This document shows positions 7,893 through 14,314 of a stretch of 64,000 nt of DNA, one piece after another. The notes below the pieces were generated by a model. It was given only the letters and a program-made list of their open reading frames with translations, did no database searches and was not told where the DNA came from. The stretch's first letter is position 1. Each line of letters opens with the position of its first letter. The position numbers and the translations under genes were made by a program. Source of the DNA: Sphingobacterium sp. ML3W (lineage in GTDB: Bacteria > Bacteroidota > Bacteroidia > Sphingobacteriales > Sphingobacteriaceae); contig NZ_CP107036.1 in the NCBI RefSeq assembly GCF_029542085.1, positions 1-64,000 on the forward strand, written 5' to 3'.

Positions 7893-8156
7893 CTATCGTT
7901 TTCTTTTGGTTTCTTTTTCCTTTATTACTTTGTTGAGGTCGAAAAAATGAGATCCTCCAATTGGGATAGAGGTTATTTGACCTGTATTTACCCATGAGAT
8001 AACCGTTTGTCTAGTAACTCCGAACTTTTCTGACATCTTGGTCAGGTTCAATATTACAGGATCACTCTGTTTCTGCCTTTCTTTTTTGATAGCTGTATCA
8101 ACGGCTCTATCAATGATGTCCGTTAACAGCTGCTCGTCAATCGTTACATGTAGCAT
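7893..8156 (-). CDS. Excisionase-like helix-turn-helix protein
   Basis: The protein has 87 residues. Residues about 36-75 (ILNLTKMSEKFGVTRQTVISW then VNTGQITSIPIGG) form a MerR/Xis-like winged helix-turn-helix of the HTH_17 type. In Bacteroidetes elements such proteins act as excisionases or local regulators. No integrase gene is next to it, so the excision role is not proven. A hairpin terminator lies just upstream (8184-8210), so the gene may depend on read-through or on its own promoter. Confidence 0.75.
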   Translation of the reverse strand: MLHVTIDEQLLTDIIDRAVDTAIKKERQKQSDPVILNLTKMSEKFGVTRQTVISWVNTGQITSIPIGGSHFFDLNKVIKEKETKRKR

Positions 8157-8183
8157 ATCAATAAATTTTAGTGTTTTAAAAAG

Positions 8184-8210
8184 TAAAGCCCGACTATCAA
8201 ATCGGGCTTA
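8184..8210 (-). terminator. Hairpin terminator after tRNA-like element
   Basis: AAGCCCGA (8186-8193) pairs with TCGGGCTT (8202-8209) around an 8-base loop. On the minus strand the stem is followed by a T-rich run. It lies between the tRNA-like element and the excisionase-like gene, so it would separate or attenuate transcription there. Confidence 0.65.
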
Positions 8211-8269
8211 TTGACATTTACGTTATTAGGCGGCTAAAAATGTCTTAAATCTGCCTTCCTTATTTGGAG

Positions 8270-8418
8270 TAGCGAGGGCAGGAATCGAACCTGCGCCAAC
8301 AAAAACCATCCTACTACACATCTTCGGATTTCGTTGTGTCAAATTAGAATCCCATGGGTGTATGATCCCAAACGTTACGATCTATTGCTTTCAGCGTCTA
8401 CCATTCCGCCACCTCGCC
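8270..8418 (-). tRNA. tRNA-Leu-like element of unusual length (149 nt)
   Basis: The minus strand shows the hallmarks of a class II tRNA. A 7-bp acceptor pairs GGCGAGG (8412-8418) with CCTCGCT (8271-8277). U8-G9 and a 3-bp D-stem with GG-containing loop follow (GGCGGAATGGTAGACGC, as in tRNA-Leu). A perfect 5-bp T-stem GCAGG/CCTGC encloses the loop TTCGATT, and the discriminator is A. Between the D-arm and T-arm there are roughly 100 bases instead of the 35-45 of a normal tRNA-Leu, and I cannot place an anticodon arm with U33. Part of the extra sequence can form a long hairpin (CAAC...AUCC with GGAU...GUUG). It may be a phage tRNA with an intron or insert, or a tRNA mimic. Confidence 0.5.
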
Positions 8419-8425
8419 GACCGTT

Positions 8426-8854
8426 CTAATCTTCGTTAGAAGTATCTTGAAAACTAACATTAACAGTTGTTCTATATAGGTTACCAATACTGTTGGCCAT
8501 AGAAGAGCAAAGAAGCTGAGCTATGTGAGAACTGCCCTTTTTAGATTGAAGGAATTTTTTAACCTCTTCTTGAATTACACCATTTACTACTGTCATTTGC
8601 TCCTTTATCTGAGTTTGTACAGCTTCTCTTATTTGAGAAGTAACTACAGCATCAATCCAAGTGTATTTGTTGTCACTACTGTAGGAACTTACATTTCCAT
8701 TAGCACTCACCTTTTGGGTTAACACTTGCTTTACTACTTGCTCAACAATAGCATCGGGGCCACCTAAAGCAGAAGCAATAGCATCTTTAATTTTGGCTTC
8801 TACAATTGGTTTAATAATTTCAGGGCTTACCTGCATGCTTACTAAATCGCTCAT
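8426..8854 (-). CDS. Phage protein, helical, unknown function
   Basis: The protein has 142 residues, almost entirely helical. It alternates small and polar residues (PIVEAKIKDAIASALGG, VVTSQIREAVQTQIKEQM) in amphipathic pattern, suggesting coiled-coil or oligomeric structure. There is no signal peptide or membrane segment. The stop codon lies 8 bases from the tRNA-like element, so the RNA is probably part of the same transcript. I do not recognise the family. Confidence 0.6.
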   Translation of the reverse strand: MSDLVSMQVSPEIIKPIVEAKIKDAIASALGGPDAIVEQVVKQVLTQKVSANGNVSSYSSDNKYTWIDAVVTSQIREAVQTQIKEQMTVVNGVIQEEVKKFLQSKKGSSHIAQLLCSSMANSIGNLYRTTVNVSFQDTSNED

Positions 8855-9209
8855 GATATATATTTTCTAAGGTTTATAATACTGTTTCTGCTTTTGCTTC
8901 ATCAGAATAGGCACACACCTATTGACAGTTTATTTATGCCCGTGGTACTATTTCAAACCTGAGGGTATTGTTTGAACCTTACTATTTATAAGGACGCTGC
9001 GTTAATCCTACAGCCCGGAACGATTAGTTTGCTATCGCTACATCACACATCGAAGTGCTAAAGAACTTTTTCGCCTTTCGGCTTGGTAGGGGATTGCGGA
9101 ATCGAACCGCTTCGCCTTTATCTTCCCCATATTCAGAGCATATTTAAAAGGCATAGCTCACGCCTGACAACCTTTTTCAGATTGTTTAAATAGTTGATAT
9201 TTAAGTGTT
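8855..9209. other. 355-base noncoding stretch with structured RNA features
   Basis: No credible ORF is present. It contains a hairpin TTCAAAC/GTTTGAA (8952-8976), a short hairpin CCTTA/TAAGG (8978-8994), and the T-arm-like element described separately. An unusually long gap in an otherwise overlapping operon, with two tRNA-like signals nearby, suggests functional RNA or decayed tRNA genes. Confidence 0.5.
9084..9135 (-). ncRNA. T-arm/acceptor-like element with encoded CCA
   Basis: On the minus strand GCGG-TTCGATT-CCGC forms a perfect 4-bp T-stem with canonical T-loop. It is followed by ATCCCCT, A and CCA, as at the 3' end of a tRNA (CCA at 9084-9086). The only complementary 5' strand I can find is GGGGA at about 9125-9129. 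That would give a minihelix of acceptor plus T-arm without D and anticodon arms. It could be the remains of a tRNA, a tRNA-like structure, or part of a larger RNA. Too uncertain to name. Confidence 0.35.
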
Positions 9210-9926
9210 TTAGTTTTTAAATAGAGAGTGTATAAAGGCTCTTCCTAACTCGGTCCAACGTGTTTGTATATCGGTACCCTTTTCACCATTATACTTGGTA
9301 TAAGTATGGGTATATGATTCAGTGTACCCTTTATTTCTGAACTTCGACACAAGTAGCCATTTACCGCCCTGTTTGTAGTGGATTCCTTTTTCTTTGAGTA
9401 GCTGATTAAGTTTAATAGCGGTAATGCCTAACTCCTGAGCTATCACATTAATGGTAATATTTGTTTTTGATTGTAGGACCTCTTCACAGTAGGCAACTTT
9501 AGGCATGGCTTTAGTGATAACTTCATTAGCCTGAATAAGGGCATTGTCTTTTTGAGCTATTAATCGTTTTTGATCTTCAACCATATTGTTAAGGATCTGA
9601 AAAGCATTAGCTAAAACAACAGCATCAGATTGTGGTGATGAAGGTTTATTCTCTAACTCTTCCCAGCGATTGATCAATATAGCTCTTGCTTCATCGTTGA
9701 ATTTAGTAGCAATGTATAGGCATTCCTTTTTTGAAAGTTGGTATTCTGGACGCTTTTCGCCTTTAGCATCAGTGTATTCAACCAATCCAAATTTTGATTG
9801 GTTTACTTTTTCCCATGCAAGTTCCATCTTTCGGATAGCTTGCATTACATGAGCGTGCTGTTTACCTGTCATTTCCGCCATTTCGCGGCTTGACATTGTT
9901 TGCTGAATGTTTGATAATTGGTTCAT
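9210..9926 (-). CDS. Rha-family regulator with KilAC antirepressor domain
   Basis: The protein has 238 residues. The N-terminal domain (MSSREMAEMTGKQHAHVMQA, YQLSKKECLYIATKFNDEAR) is a typical pRha phage regulatory domain. The C-terminal domain (about residues 130-238, with ITINVIAQELGITAIKLNQL and LLKEKGIHYKQGGKWLL) is the KilAC/Ant domain. Such proteins act as antirepressors or regulators of the lytic switch. It is preceded by GGGAGG (9935-9940), 8 bases from the ATG. Its position next to the repressor control region fits. Confidence 0.9.
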   Translation of the reverse strand: MNQLSNIQQTMSSREMAEMTGKQHAHVMQAIRKMELAWEKVNQSKFGLVEYTDAKGEKRPEYQLSKKECLYIATKFNDEARAILINRWEELENKPSSPQSDAVVLANAFQILNNMVEDQKRLIAQKDNALIQANEVITKAMPKVAYCEEVLQSKTNITINVIAQELGITAIKLNQLLKEKGIHYKQGGKWLLVSKFRNKGYTESYTHTYTKYNGEKGTDIQTRWTELGRAFIHSLFKN

Positions 9927-10168
9927 TATGATATCCTCCCTAAATAATAATCTTCCTCTATTTGGTAATATTCAAAAGTCCTTTCTGGAAATTCTTTCTT
10001 TAGTAAGCTTTTATACTGCTTAGCAGTATCATAATTTGAAACTTTTATTTGCATTCCCGCAGGTAATGATCGTAAAGCAGGCATTATAAGTGCATCTTTA
10101 CCCCTTCTCTTTTTTAGCGAGAGCCAATTAGAAGGAACTTTTGTCATTGTAATGTCATTTGCAACCAT
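9926..10168 (-). CDS. First gene of early operon, 80-aa protein
   Basis: A soluble basic protein of 80 residues, starting MVANDITMTKVPSNWLSLKK. It is the first gene after the divergent control region and overlaps the antirepressor start (TAATG). A Cro-like role would be expected at this position, but I see no helix-turn-helix. Recognisable stretches are LPAGMQIKVSNYDTAKQYK and FEYYQIEEDYYLGRI. Family unknown. Confidence 0.6.
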   Translation of the reverse strand: MVANDITMTKVPSNWLSLKKRRGKDALIMPALRSLPAGMQIKVSNYDTAKQYKSLLKKEFPERTFEYYQIEEDYYLGRIS

Positions 10169-10300
10169 AATTAATAGTTATTGTAAATTAATATGTAAAC
10201 CATTTAGTATATTTGCACCACTATTGTAGATGTAAATATTTATTTGATATTACAAATGTAAACCGAAATGTAATATCATCCAAATATTTTGTAAACTAAA
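10169..10300. promoter_or_regulatory. Divergent promoter/operator region of the prophage switch
   Basis: This 132-base, very AT-rich stretch lies between the divergent early operon and repressor. It holds repeated TGTAAA-type half-sites at about 10182, 10194, 10231, 10257 and 10290. There is also a 9-bp inverted repeat, GATATTACA (10246-10254) and TGTAATATC (10269-10277). These are good candidates for repressor operators. A TATATTTG box (10208-10215) matches the Bacteroidetes -7 consensus in the repressor direction. Operator assignment is inferred from the repeats and position. Confidence 0.65.
10253..10284 (-). promoter_or_regulatory. Early-operon promoter, Bacteroidetes type
   Basis: Reading the minus strand, TTTG (10281-10284) is followed after exactly 20 bases by TACATTTG (10253-10260). 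This matches the Bacteroidetes -33 TTTG and -7 TAnnTTTG consensus. The -7 box lies between the arms of the 9-bp inverted repeat (10246-10254 and 10269-10277), so repressor binding there would block it. Confidence 0.7.
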
Positions 10301-11137
10301 ATGTATTATTTTATGCAACACATTGGTTATCAAGGAGAAAAATTTAAAGAATTTGTTAAGAATTATAAGGTTATAGATTCAGATACGAAGCTTTTTAGAA
10401 AAATTAAGATGGAAGAAGTGGCCGAAATGTTAGGTGTTTCTAGAAATCAGGTTTACAAATATTTTAATACAGAATATCTTGATGACAAAGTTGTGGTAAG
10501 AATTATGAGTGCATTTGAGGTAGGGGTGGAAGAAATATGGGGTGATATCGGCAAAAAAATTCAGATTAAGGATATTAATAAGTCCGGTGAAGACAGTATT
10601 ACTGATATGTTAATGCAAATGCAAAATACTATTGACAAAGCATTAATAGATGACAAAATATTAAAACAGGAAGTTACGCCAATACCCACTGATGCTTATA
10701 TGATGGTTGAGTATGTAGACCTATCTGCAAGCGCTGGAATACTGGGAGGGTCTAACGTTGATCTTTTACCGGAGACGAAAAAGAGGCTAGTGCCAAAAGA
10801 ATTTGAAAAAGGCAATTACCTGGTTGTTAGAGTTAATGGAGATAGTATGGTGGACGGTACTGATATTTCCATACCTGATGGCGCAGAGATACTTGTAAAA
10901 GAGTATATACTTGAAAAGGGAGAAAAATTACCTATAAGAGGGAATTTATTTGTAATTTGCTCTAGAGAAGGAAATGTATTTAAGCAGATTGTAGAGCATA
11001 ATTCAGATTTAGGATACTTAAGATGTCGCTCGTACAACAAGAAGTATTCTGATTATAATATCCCCTTAGATGACGTTTTCCAAATATTCATTTATAGAAA
11101 AATAGTAGGATATAGGCCATCTATTCCAGAAATATAA
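10301..11137 (+). CDS. CI-like phage repressor with S24 autoprotease domain
   Basis: The protein has 278 residues. Residues about 35-60 (MEEVAEMLGVSRNQVYKYF) form the DNA-binding helix-turn-helix. Residues about 140-275 form a LexA/S24 peptidase domain with the Ala145-Gly146 cleavage site in SASAGILGG, nucleophile Ser182 in NGDSMVDG and general base Lys228 in VFKQI. Such repressors are inactivated by RecA-stimulated self-cleavage. It is transcribed away from the early genes and leads into the cargo genes. ATG 10313 is an alternative start. Confidence 0.93.
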   Translation: MYYFMQHIGYQGEKFKEFVKNYKVIDSDTKLFRKIKMEEVAEMLGVSRNQVYKYFNTEYLDDKVVVRIMSAFEVGVEEIWGDIGKKIQIKDINKSGEDSITDMLMQMQNTIDKALIDDKILKQEVTPIPTDAYMMVEYVDLSASAGILGGSNVDLLPETKKRLVPKEFEKGNYLVVRVNGDSMVDGTDISIPDGAEILVKEYILEKGEKLPIRGNLFVICSREGNVFKQIVEHNSDLGYLRCRSYNKKYSDYNIPLDDVFQIFIYRKIVGYRPSIPEI

Positions 11138-11152
11138 CTAACAGATTAAATT

Positions 11153-11740
11153 ATGATAAGGTTACTGTCTATTTTTTTGATATTATCTATATGTACAATA
11201 AATGCTTTTTCACAGAAGTTGTATGAATGGAAACCTCCTACAGTAAATTTTGTTATTAGAAACGATGTATCATTTAAGGATACATTATTTTTAATTGTTA
11301 AAGATAGGAGAGTTAAACCTGAGAAATTAAATACAGATACCGATTCAGAACAAATTACATCAACAATAGTTAATGATATTAAAAAGTCATTCCCTAGAGT
11401 TGTTATTATTGATAGAAGTACACCTAAAGAAGGTTCCTGCAATGTGCTGATAAATTTAGCATCTTATGGAGCTGGGTTTGGAACAGAAATTTCTGCTGGT
11501 GTCGGTATAGTTGGAGGTAATCTCGGTTCTTTTGTTTTTCCAAAGGGCAAATGGAATGCAATAACAGCATTGACATCTACTATTTTAAAACCGAATACCA
11601 AAGAGTCTAAGGACTTTTCAAGTGTTTCATCTAAAGATAACATATGGGGTTATAAAAGTTCTAGGAAGGCTCTAGAAGAGACTTATTCCTCTACAATTAA
11701 CCAATTACTGCTTTTCATAGAGGATTCATTCACATTTTAA
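11153..11740 (+). CDS. Secreted prophage cargo protein, 195 aa
   Basis: A signal peptide (MIRLLSIFLILSICTINAFS) is followed by a mature domain of about 174 residues. The motif order is TLFLIVKDRR, ITSTIVNDIKKSFP, RVVIIDR then NVLINLASYGAGFG. This alternation is reminiscent of periplasmic proteins with a CsgG/TolB-N-like alpha/beta fold, but I cannot assign a family. It begins 15 bases after the repressor gene, so it is probably expressed from the lysogen promoter. Lysogenic conversion, for example of the cell surface, is an inference. Confidence 0.7.
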   Translation: MIRLLSIFLILSICTINAFSQKLYEWKPPTVNFVIRNDVSFKDTLFLIVKDRRVKPEKLNTDTDSEQITSTIVNDIKKSFPRVVIIDRSTPKEGSCNVLINLASYGAGFGTEISAGVGIVGGNLGSFVFPKGKWNAITALTSTILKPNTKESKDFSSVSSKDNIWGYKSSRKALEETYSSTINQLLLFIEDSFTF

Positions 11741-11750
11741 AGTATAAATT

Positions 11751-12473
11751 ATGAAAAATCTATTATTTATAATATTGTCATTAGTGTTATTGGAAGTATC
11801 AGCTCAAACAGACAGTACCATAGAGGTATTGAAAGCGAAGTCTATGATTAACATCCTAAAGAAATCATTTGATGATAATAATGACATAAAAGATGTTGTA
11901 ACTAAAAAACTTGATAGTTTAATTAGTGTTAGTACCAGTAAAGAAGCTATATTGATTTATAATAATGCAAAAATAGATATAGGTAAAGGTTTAGTTAAAT
12001 TGAAAAAAAGTAAGGATGTAAGTACTCTAACAAAATCTGAATTAAAAGGGTTTACTATTGAAAATGATAAATTTAATAATATAATTTTTATAAAACCATA
12101 CCAAAACTTGTTTGGTAACAGATTTGGATCTTATATTGTTATCAAAGACGGTTTATTGTCAATGAGATTTTATGCAGAATATAGATCTTCAGATTGGATT
12201 TTTTTCAATAGGATAATAGTATTGACAGGTGATAAAAAATACGAGTACCAAGATACGGAAACTCGAAGAGATGTTACTGGAGGAGTTGAAGAGGTGTCGG
12301 ATGTTACTGTAGATGATTATTTGATGAGTATGTTAATAGACATATCAAAGTATAAGAAAGCAGAAGTAAGATTTCAAGGTAAAGACTATTATGCAGATAG
12401 AGAAATGTCCAAGAGAGAAGTCCAAAATATTACGAACATACTTCAAATTTATAACAAGTTAATTGTAAACTAA
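11751..12473 (+). CDS. Secreted prophage cargo protein, 240 aa
   Basis: A signal peptide (MKNLLFIILSLVLLEVSA then QTDS) precedes an N-terminal helical part rich in Lys/Asp/Ser (residues about 25-85). A beta-rich C-terminal domain follows (FGSYIVIKDGLLSMRFYAEY, SSDWIFFNRIIVLTGDKKYEY, VRFQGKDYYADREMSKRE). I do not recognise the family. It lies 10 bases after the previous cargo gene, in the same direction. Confidence 0.7.
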   Translation: MKNLLFIILSLVLLEVSAQTDSTIEVLKAKSMINILKKSFDDNNDIKDVVTKKLDSLISVSTSKEAILIYNNAKIDIGKGLVKLKKSKDVSTLTKSELKGFTIENDKFNNIIFIKPYQNLFGNRFGSYIVIKDGLLSMRFYAEYRSSDWIFFNRIIVLTGDKKYEYQDTETRRDVTGGVEEVSDVTVDDYLMSMLIDISKYKKAEVRFQGKDYYADREMSKREVQNITNILQIYNKLIVN

Positions 12474-12484
12474 AAACAGTAATT

Positions 12485-12904
12485 ATGAATATTTTTAAAT
12501 TATTCTTAATATCATCTCTATTCATATTGTTAGGATCTTGTTCAAAAGAAGACAAAATATCTAATACTAATACTGTAGAGGTAAAGTATTGGATTAGTGT
12601 TAATCAAACTAAAGATACTTGGCTAGGATACCTAAAAATAGGGGATAATGAATTTACAGAAATACCTTATAATTCAAGTATGAATTATGGCATACCTGAC
12701 AAAGGAAAAGTTGGAGACAAGATTTCGCTTTACCTTAAATCAGATCCTCGTTTTATGAACCAAAATAAGATGTATGTAACCATTGGTGACTCGTATATGA
12801 AAAAAGAGGTCAAGGGTAAACAAGGGGAATCTGAAATAAAACTAGAATACACTATTACCCAGGAGGACCTAGAGTACTACAGATGGTATATAGGTAATAA
12901 GTAA
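12485..12904 (+). CDS. Prophage-encoded lipoprotein, 139 aa
   Basis: The N-terminus LFILLGSCSKEDK is a clear lipobox with Cys near residue 19. The Ser-Lys-Glu-Asp residues after the Cys are of the kind seen in Bacteroidetes surface-exported lipoproteins. The remainder is beta-rich (VEVKYWISVNQTKDTWLGYL, KVGDKISLYLKSDP, YVTIGDSYMKKEVKGKQG), perhaps a single Ig-like or MmpS-like sandwich. It follows the previous gene by 11 bases. A surface receptor-masking role is possible but unproven. Confidence 0.7.
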   Translation: MNIFKLFLISSLFILLGSCSKEDKISNTNTVEVKYWISVNQTKDTWLGYLKIGDNEFTEIPYNSSMNYGIPDKGKVGDKISLYLKSDPRFMNQNKMYVTIGDSYMKKEVKGKQGESEIKLEYTITQEDLEYYRWYIGNK

Positions 12905-12919
12905 ACAGCACTATATTTT

Positions 12920-13375
12920 ATGAAAGTATATGAAATGCTTAAGATTCTTGAGGAATATAGAACCTATAGGCCATCAAAGAGTACTGGTAAAGATTTCATG
13001 GATGCTCTGAGCATGGGTATTGCTGAAGGGCTAGTAACAGACAATGGTGATTATTTTATGCTTACAGATAAAGGCCACATGGTAGTTAGGGATTTTTCAT
13101 CTTTTCAAGAATATAAAGACTACTTGGCCCGGGATCTTGATATCGACAAGAAAGTAAAAACAAGTACTATCAGTAACAATGTTTGGAGCATAAGGATTGC
13201 TGCATTAGGTGTTATTATATCCATGCTCATCGCGGCCATTCCTATTTGGGTAAATAACCAAGATAGCAAGGAGACCCGGGCAAAGCTTGATACTCTATCT
13301 TCTGAGGTAAGTCTTCTAAAGAAAACTAATGAGCATACGAAAGATAGTATAAAGGCATTGGCAATCCAGAAATAA
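12920..13375 (+). CDS. Winged-helix-like protein with membrane anchor and coiled coil
   Basis: The protein has 151 residues. The N-terminal 70 look like a small winged-helix module (YEMLKILEEYRTYRP, MGIAEGLVTDNGDYFMLTDK, GHMVVRD). A single membrane segment follows (residues about 92-111, SIRIAALGVIISMLIAAIPI). The C-terminus is a coiled coil (KLDTLSSEVSLLKKTNEHTK). It would place a cytoplasmic domain at the membrane with a periplasmic coiled coil, a layout compatible with exclusion or sensing. Unknown family. Confidence 0.65.
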   Translation: MKVYEMLKILEEYRTYRPSKSTGKDFMDALSMGIAEGLVTDNGDYFMLTDKGHMVVRDFSSFQEYKDYLARDLDIDKKVKTSTISNNVWSIRIAALGVIISMLIAAIPIWVNNQDSKETRAKLDTLSSEVSLLKKTNEHTKDSIKALAIQK

Positions 13376-13462
13376 ATAGTTGACAAAAAATCAATAAAAA
13401 CCATAACTACAAAAATTAGTAAATAATATCAAAAATACTAATAAAATTAGATATAAAAATTA

Positions 13463-13909
13463 ATGAGACTGTTATTGTTGATCATATCTTTTTTCATGTT
13501 CACATCCTGTGTAACTAATAACTACATACAAATGTATGCGGATGAGGAGATAGTATTGTATTCAAAACCAGAAGAAGGTAGTCACGATATAATAGTAATA
13601 CCATCAGGTAGCGCCATTTACGTTAATAGTAGTAGAGAGAAAAATGATTATAGAGAGTTTCGATATGGGCGCTATAAGGGATGGTCCAGAAGTAATAAAT
13701 ATGTTTATGGAAAGAAAGGATGGACAAATAAGTTATATGGCACTGGGGCTGTCAGTAATTCAACAATAGATTCAACGTCTCAAAGATCATATTATACTCC
13801 TTCATCTAGATATACACCATCTGGTGGTACAGTCCAAGTAAAAGGATACTATAGAAAAGATGGTACTTATGTAAGGCCGCATACTAGAAGTTCTCCAAGG
13901 CGGAGATGA
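13463..13909 (+). CDS. Lipoprotein with SH3-like region and basic tail
   Basis: The N-terminus LIISFFMFTSCVTNNY gives a lipobox Cys at about residue 16. Residues about 25-90 (EIVLYSKPEEGSHDIIVIPS then RYGRYKGWSRSNKYVYGKKG) resemble a bacterial SH3 domain. The C-terminus ends with VKGYYRKDGTYVRPHTRSSP, a motif I know from other small secreted Bacteroidetes proteins. It is the last gene before the tRNA-Pro boundary. Probably surface or periplasmic; exact role unknown. Confidence 0.7.
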   Translation: MRLLLLIISFFMFTSCVTNNYIQMYADEEIVLYSKPEEGSHDIIVIPSGSAIYVNSSREKNDYREFRYGRYKGWSRSNKYVYGKKGWTNKLYGTGAVSNSTIDSTSQRSYYTPSSRYTPSGGTVQVKGYYRKDGTYVRPHTRSSPRRR

Positions 13910-13911
13910 AT

Positions 13912-13933
13912 TAGTGCCATAAATAGTGCCATA
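13912..13933. repeat. 10-bp direct repeat at prophage end
   Basis: TAGTGCCATA occurs at 13912-13921 and again at 13924-13933, separated by AA. Closely spaced direct repeats next to a tRNA attachment site are typical of integrase or excisionase arm sites. Function inferred from position only. Confidence 0.6.
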
Positions 13934-13941
13934 TAAAAAAT

Positions 13942-13979
13942 AAAACCATCTAACTTATTGAAAATTAGATGGTTTAAAT
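13942..13979 (-). terminator. Hairpin terminator downstream of tRNA-Pro
   Basis: AAACCATCTAA (13943-13953) and TTAGATGGTTT (13965-13975) form a perfect 11-bp stem. On the minus strand it is followed by TTTTATTTTTTATA, a good U-tract. It therefore terminates tRNA-Pro transcription; it may also stop rightward prophage transcripts. Confidence 0.75.
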
Positions 13980-13988
13980 TAAACTCTG

Positions 13989-14062
13989 TCGGGATGGCCG
14001 GATTTGAACCGACGACCTCCAGCACCCCATGCTGGCGCGATACCGGGCTACGCTACATCCCG
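13989..14062 (-). tRNA. tRNA-Pro(GGG)
   Basis: On the minus strand the acceptor stem CGGGATG (14056-14062) pairs with CATCCCG, with discriminator A at 13989. The anticodon arm is CCAGC-ATGGGGT-GCTGG, giving anticodon GGG (proline). The T-arm has the canonical GGTTCAAATCC. CCA is not encoded. Its 3' end faces the prophage, which is the usual orientation for tRNA attachment sites. Confidence 0.95.
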
Positions 14063-14167
14063 AATTATTCCAATAGATATAGATCTGATCATCCTAAACT
14101 TGATTTTTCAGGAATAATTTTTGGTGGTGCTAAAATAATAATTATTGACAAAAAATAAAATCTAAAT

Positions 14168-14216
14168 AAAAAAATAGGATATCCAAACAAATGGTCGGAC
14201 ATCCCTATTCTTTTAA
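14168..14216 (-). terminator. Terminator of the outer membrane protein gene
   Basis: On the minus strand AATAGGGATGTCC and GGATATCCTATT form a long imperfect stem around an 11-base loop, followed by TTTTTTTATTT. It lies about 100 bases after the stop of the leftward beta-barrel gene and before tRNA-Pro, insulating the two. Confidence 0.75.
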
Positions 14217-14314
14217 TTTTATTCGTATCCTCCTGTGCACTTTTTTCAAAAAGTTTCAGAGGACTTTTGTTATTGTAACAACTTCTTTTGAAACTGTTTT
14301 TTGAAAAATTGCAG

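Larger units (their letters stand above)
1..13988. mobile_element. Prophage, right-hand part (left end outside window)
   Basis: This is a continuous block of phage-type genes: Rha/KilAC antirepressor, S24 repressor, excisionase-like HTH, YqaJ exonuclease, RusA, DUF6291 and HNH proteins. The early genes run leftward in tightly overlapping order, and repressor plus cargo run rightward. The block stops at the 3' end of a tRNA-Pro gene at 13,989, a classic integration target. The gene content changes there to ordinary Bacteroidetes chromosomal genes. No integrase, terminase or structural gene is visible, so those should lie left of position 1. The exact attachment core cannot be defined because the other end is not in the window. 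Confidence 0.85.

Noticed and set aside
7720..7995. Longer start for the 56-aa membrane protein
   Set aside because: It would overlap the HTH gene by over 100 bases; the internal ATG at 7890 fits the operon spacing.
8855..9209. Permuted (two-piece) tmRNA
   Set aside because: The T-arm with CCA suggested it, but I found no matching 5' acceptor strand downstream and no tag-like reading frame ending in the usual Ala-Ala.
13958..14158. Plus-strand ORF containing MAGFEPTTSSTP
   Set aside because: It is the antisense shadow of tRNA-Pro; this peptide is a well-known artefact of tRNA genes.
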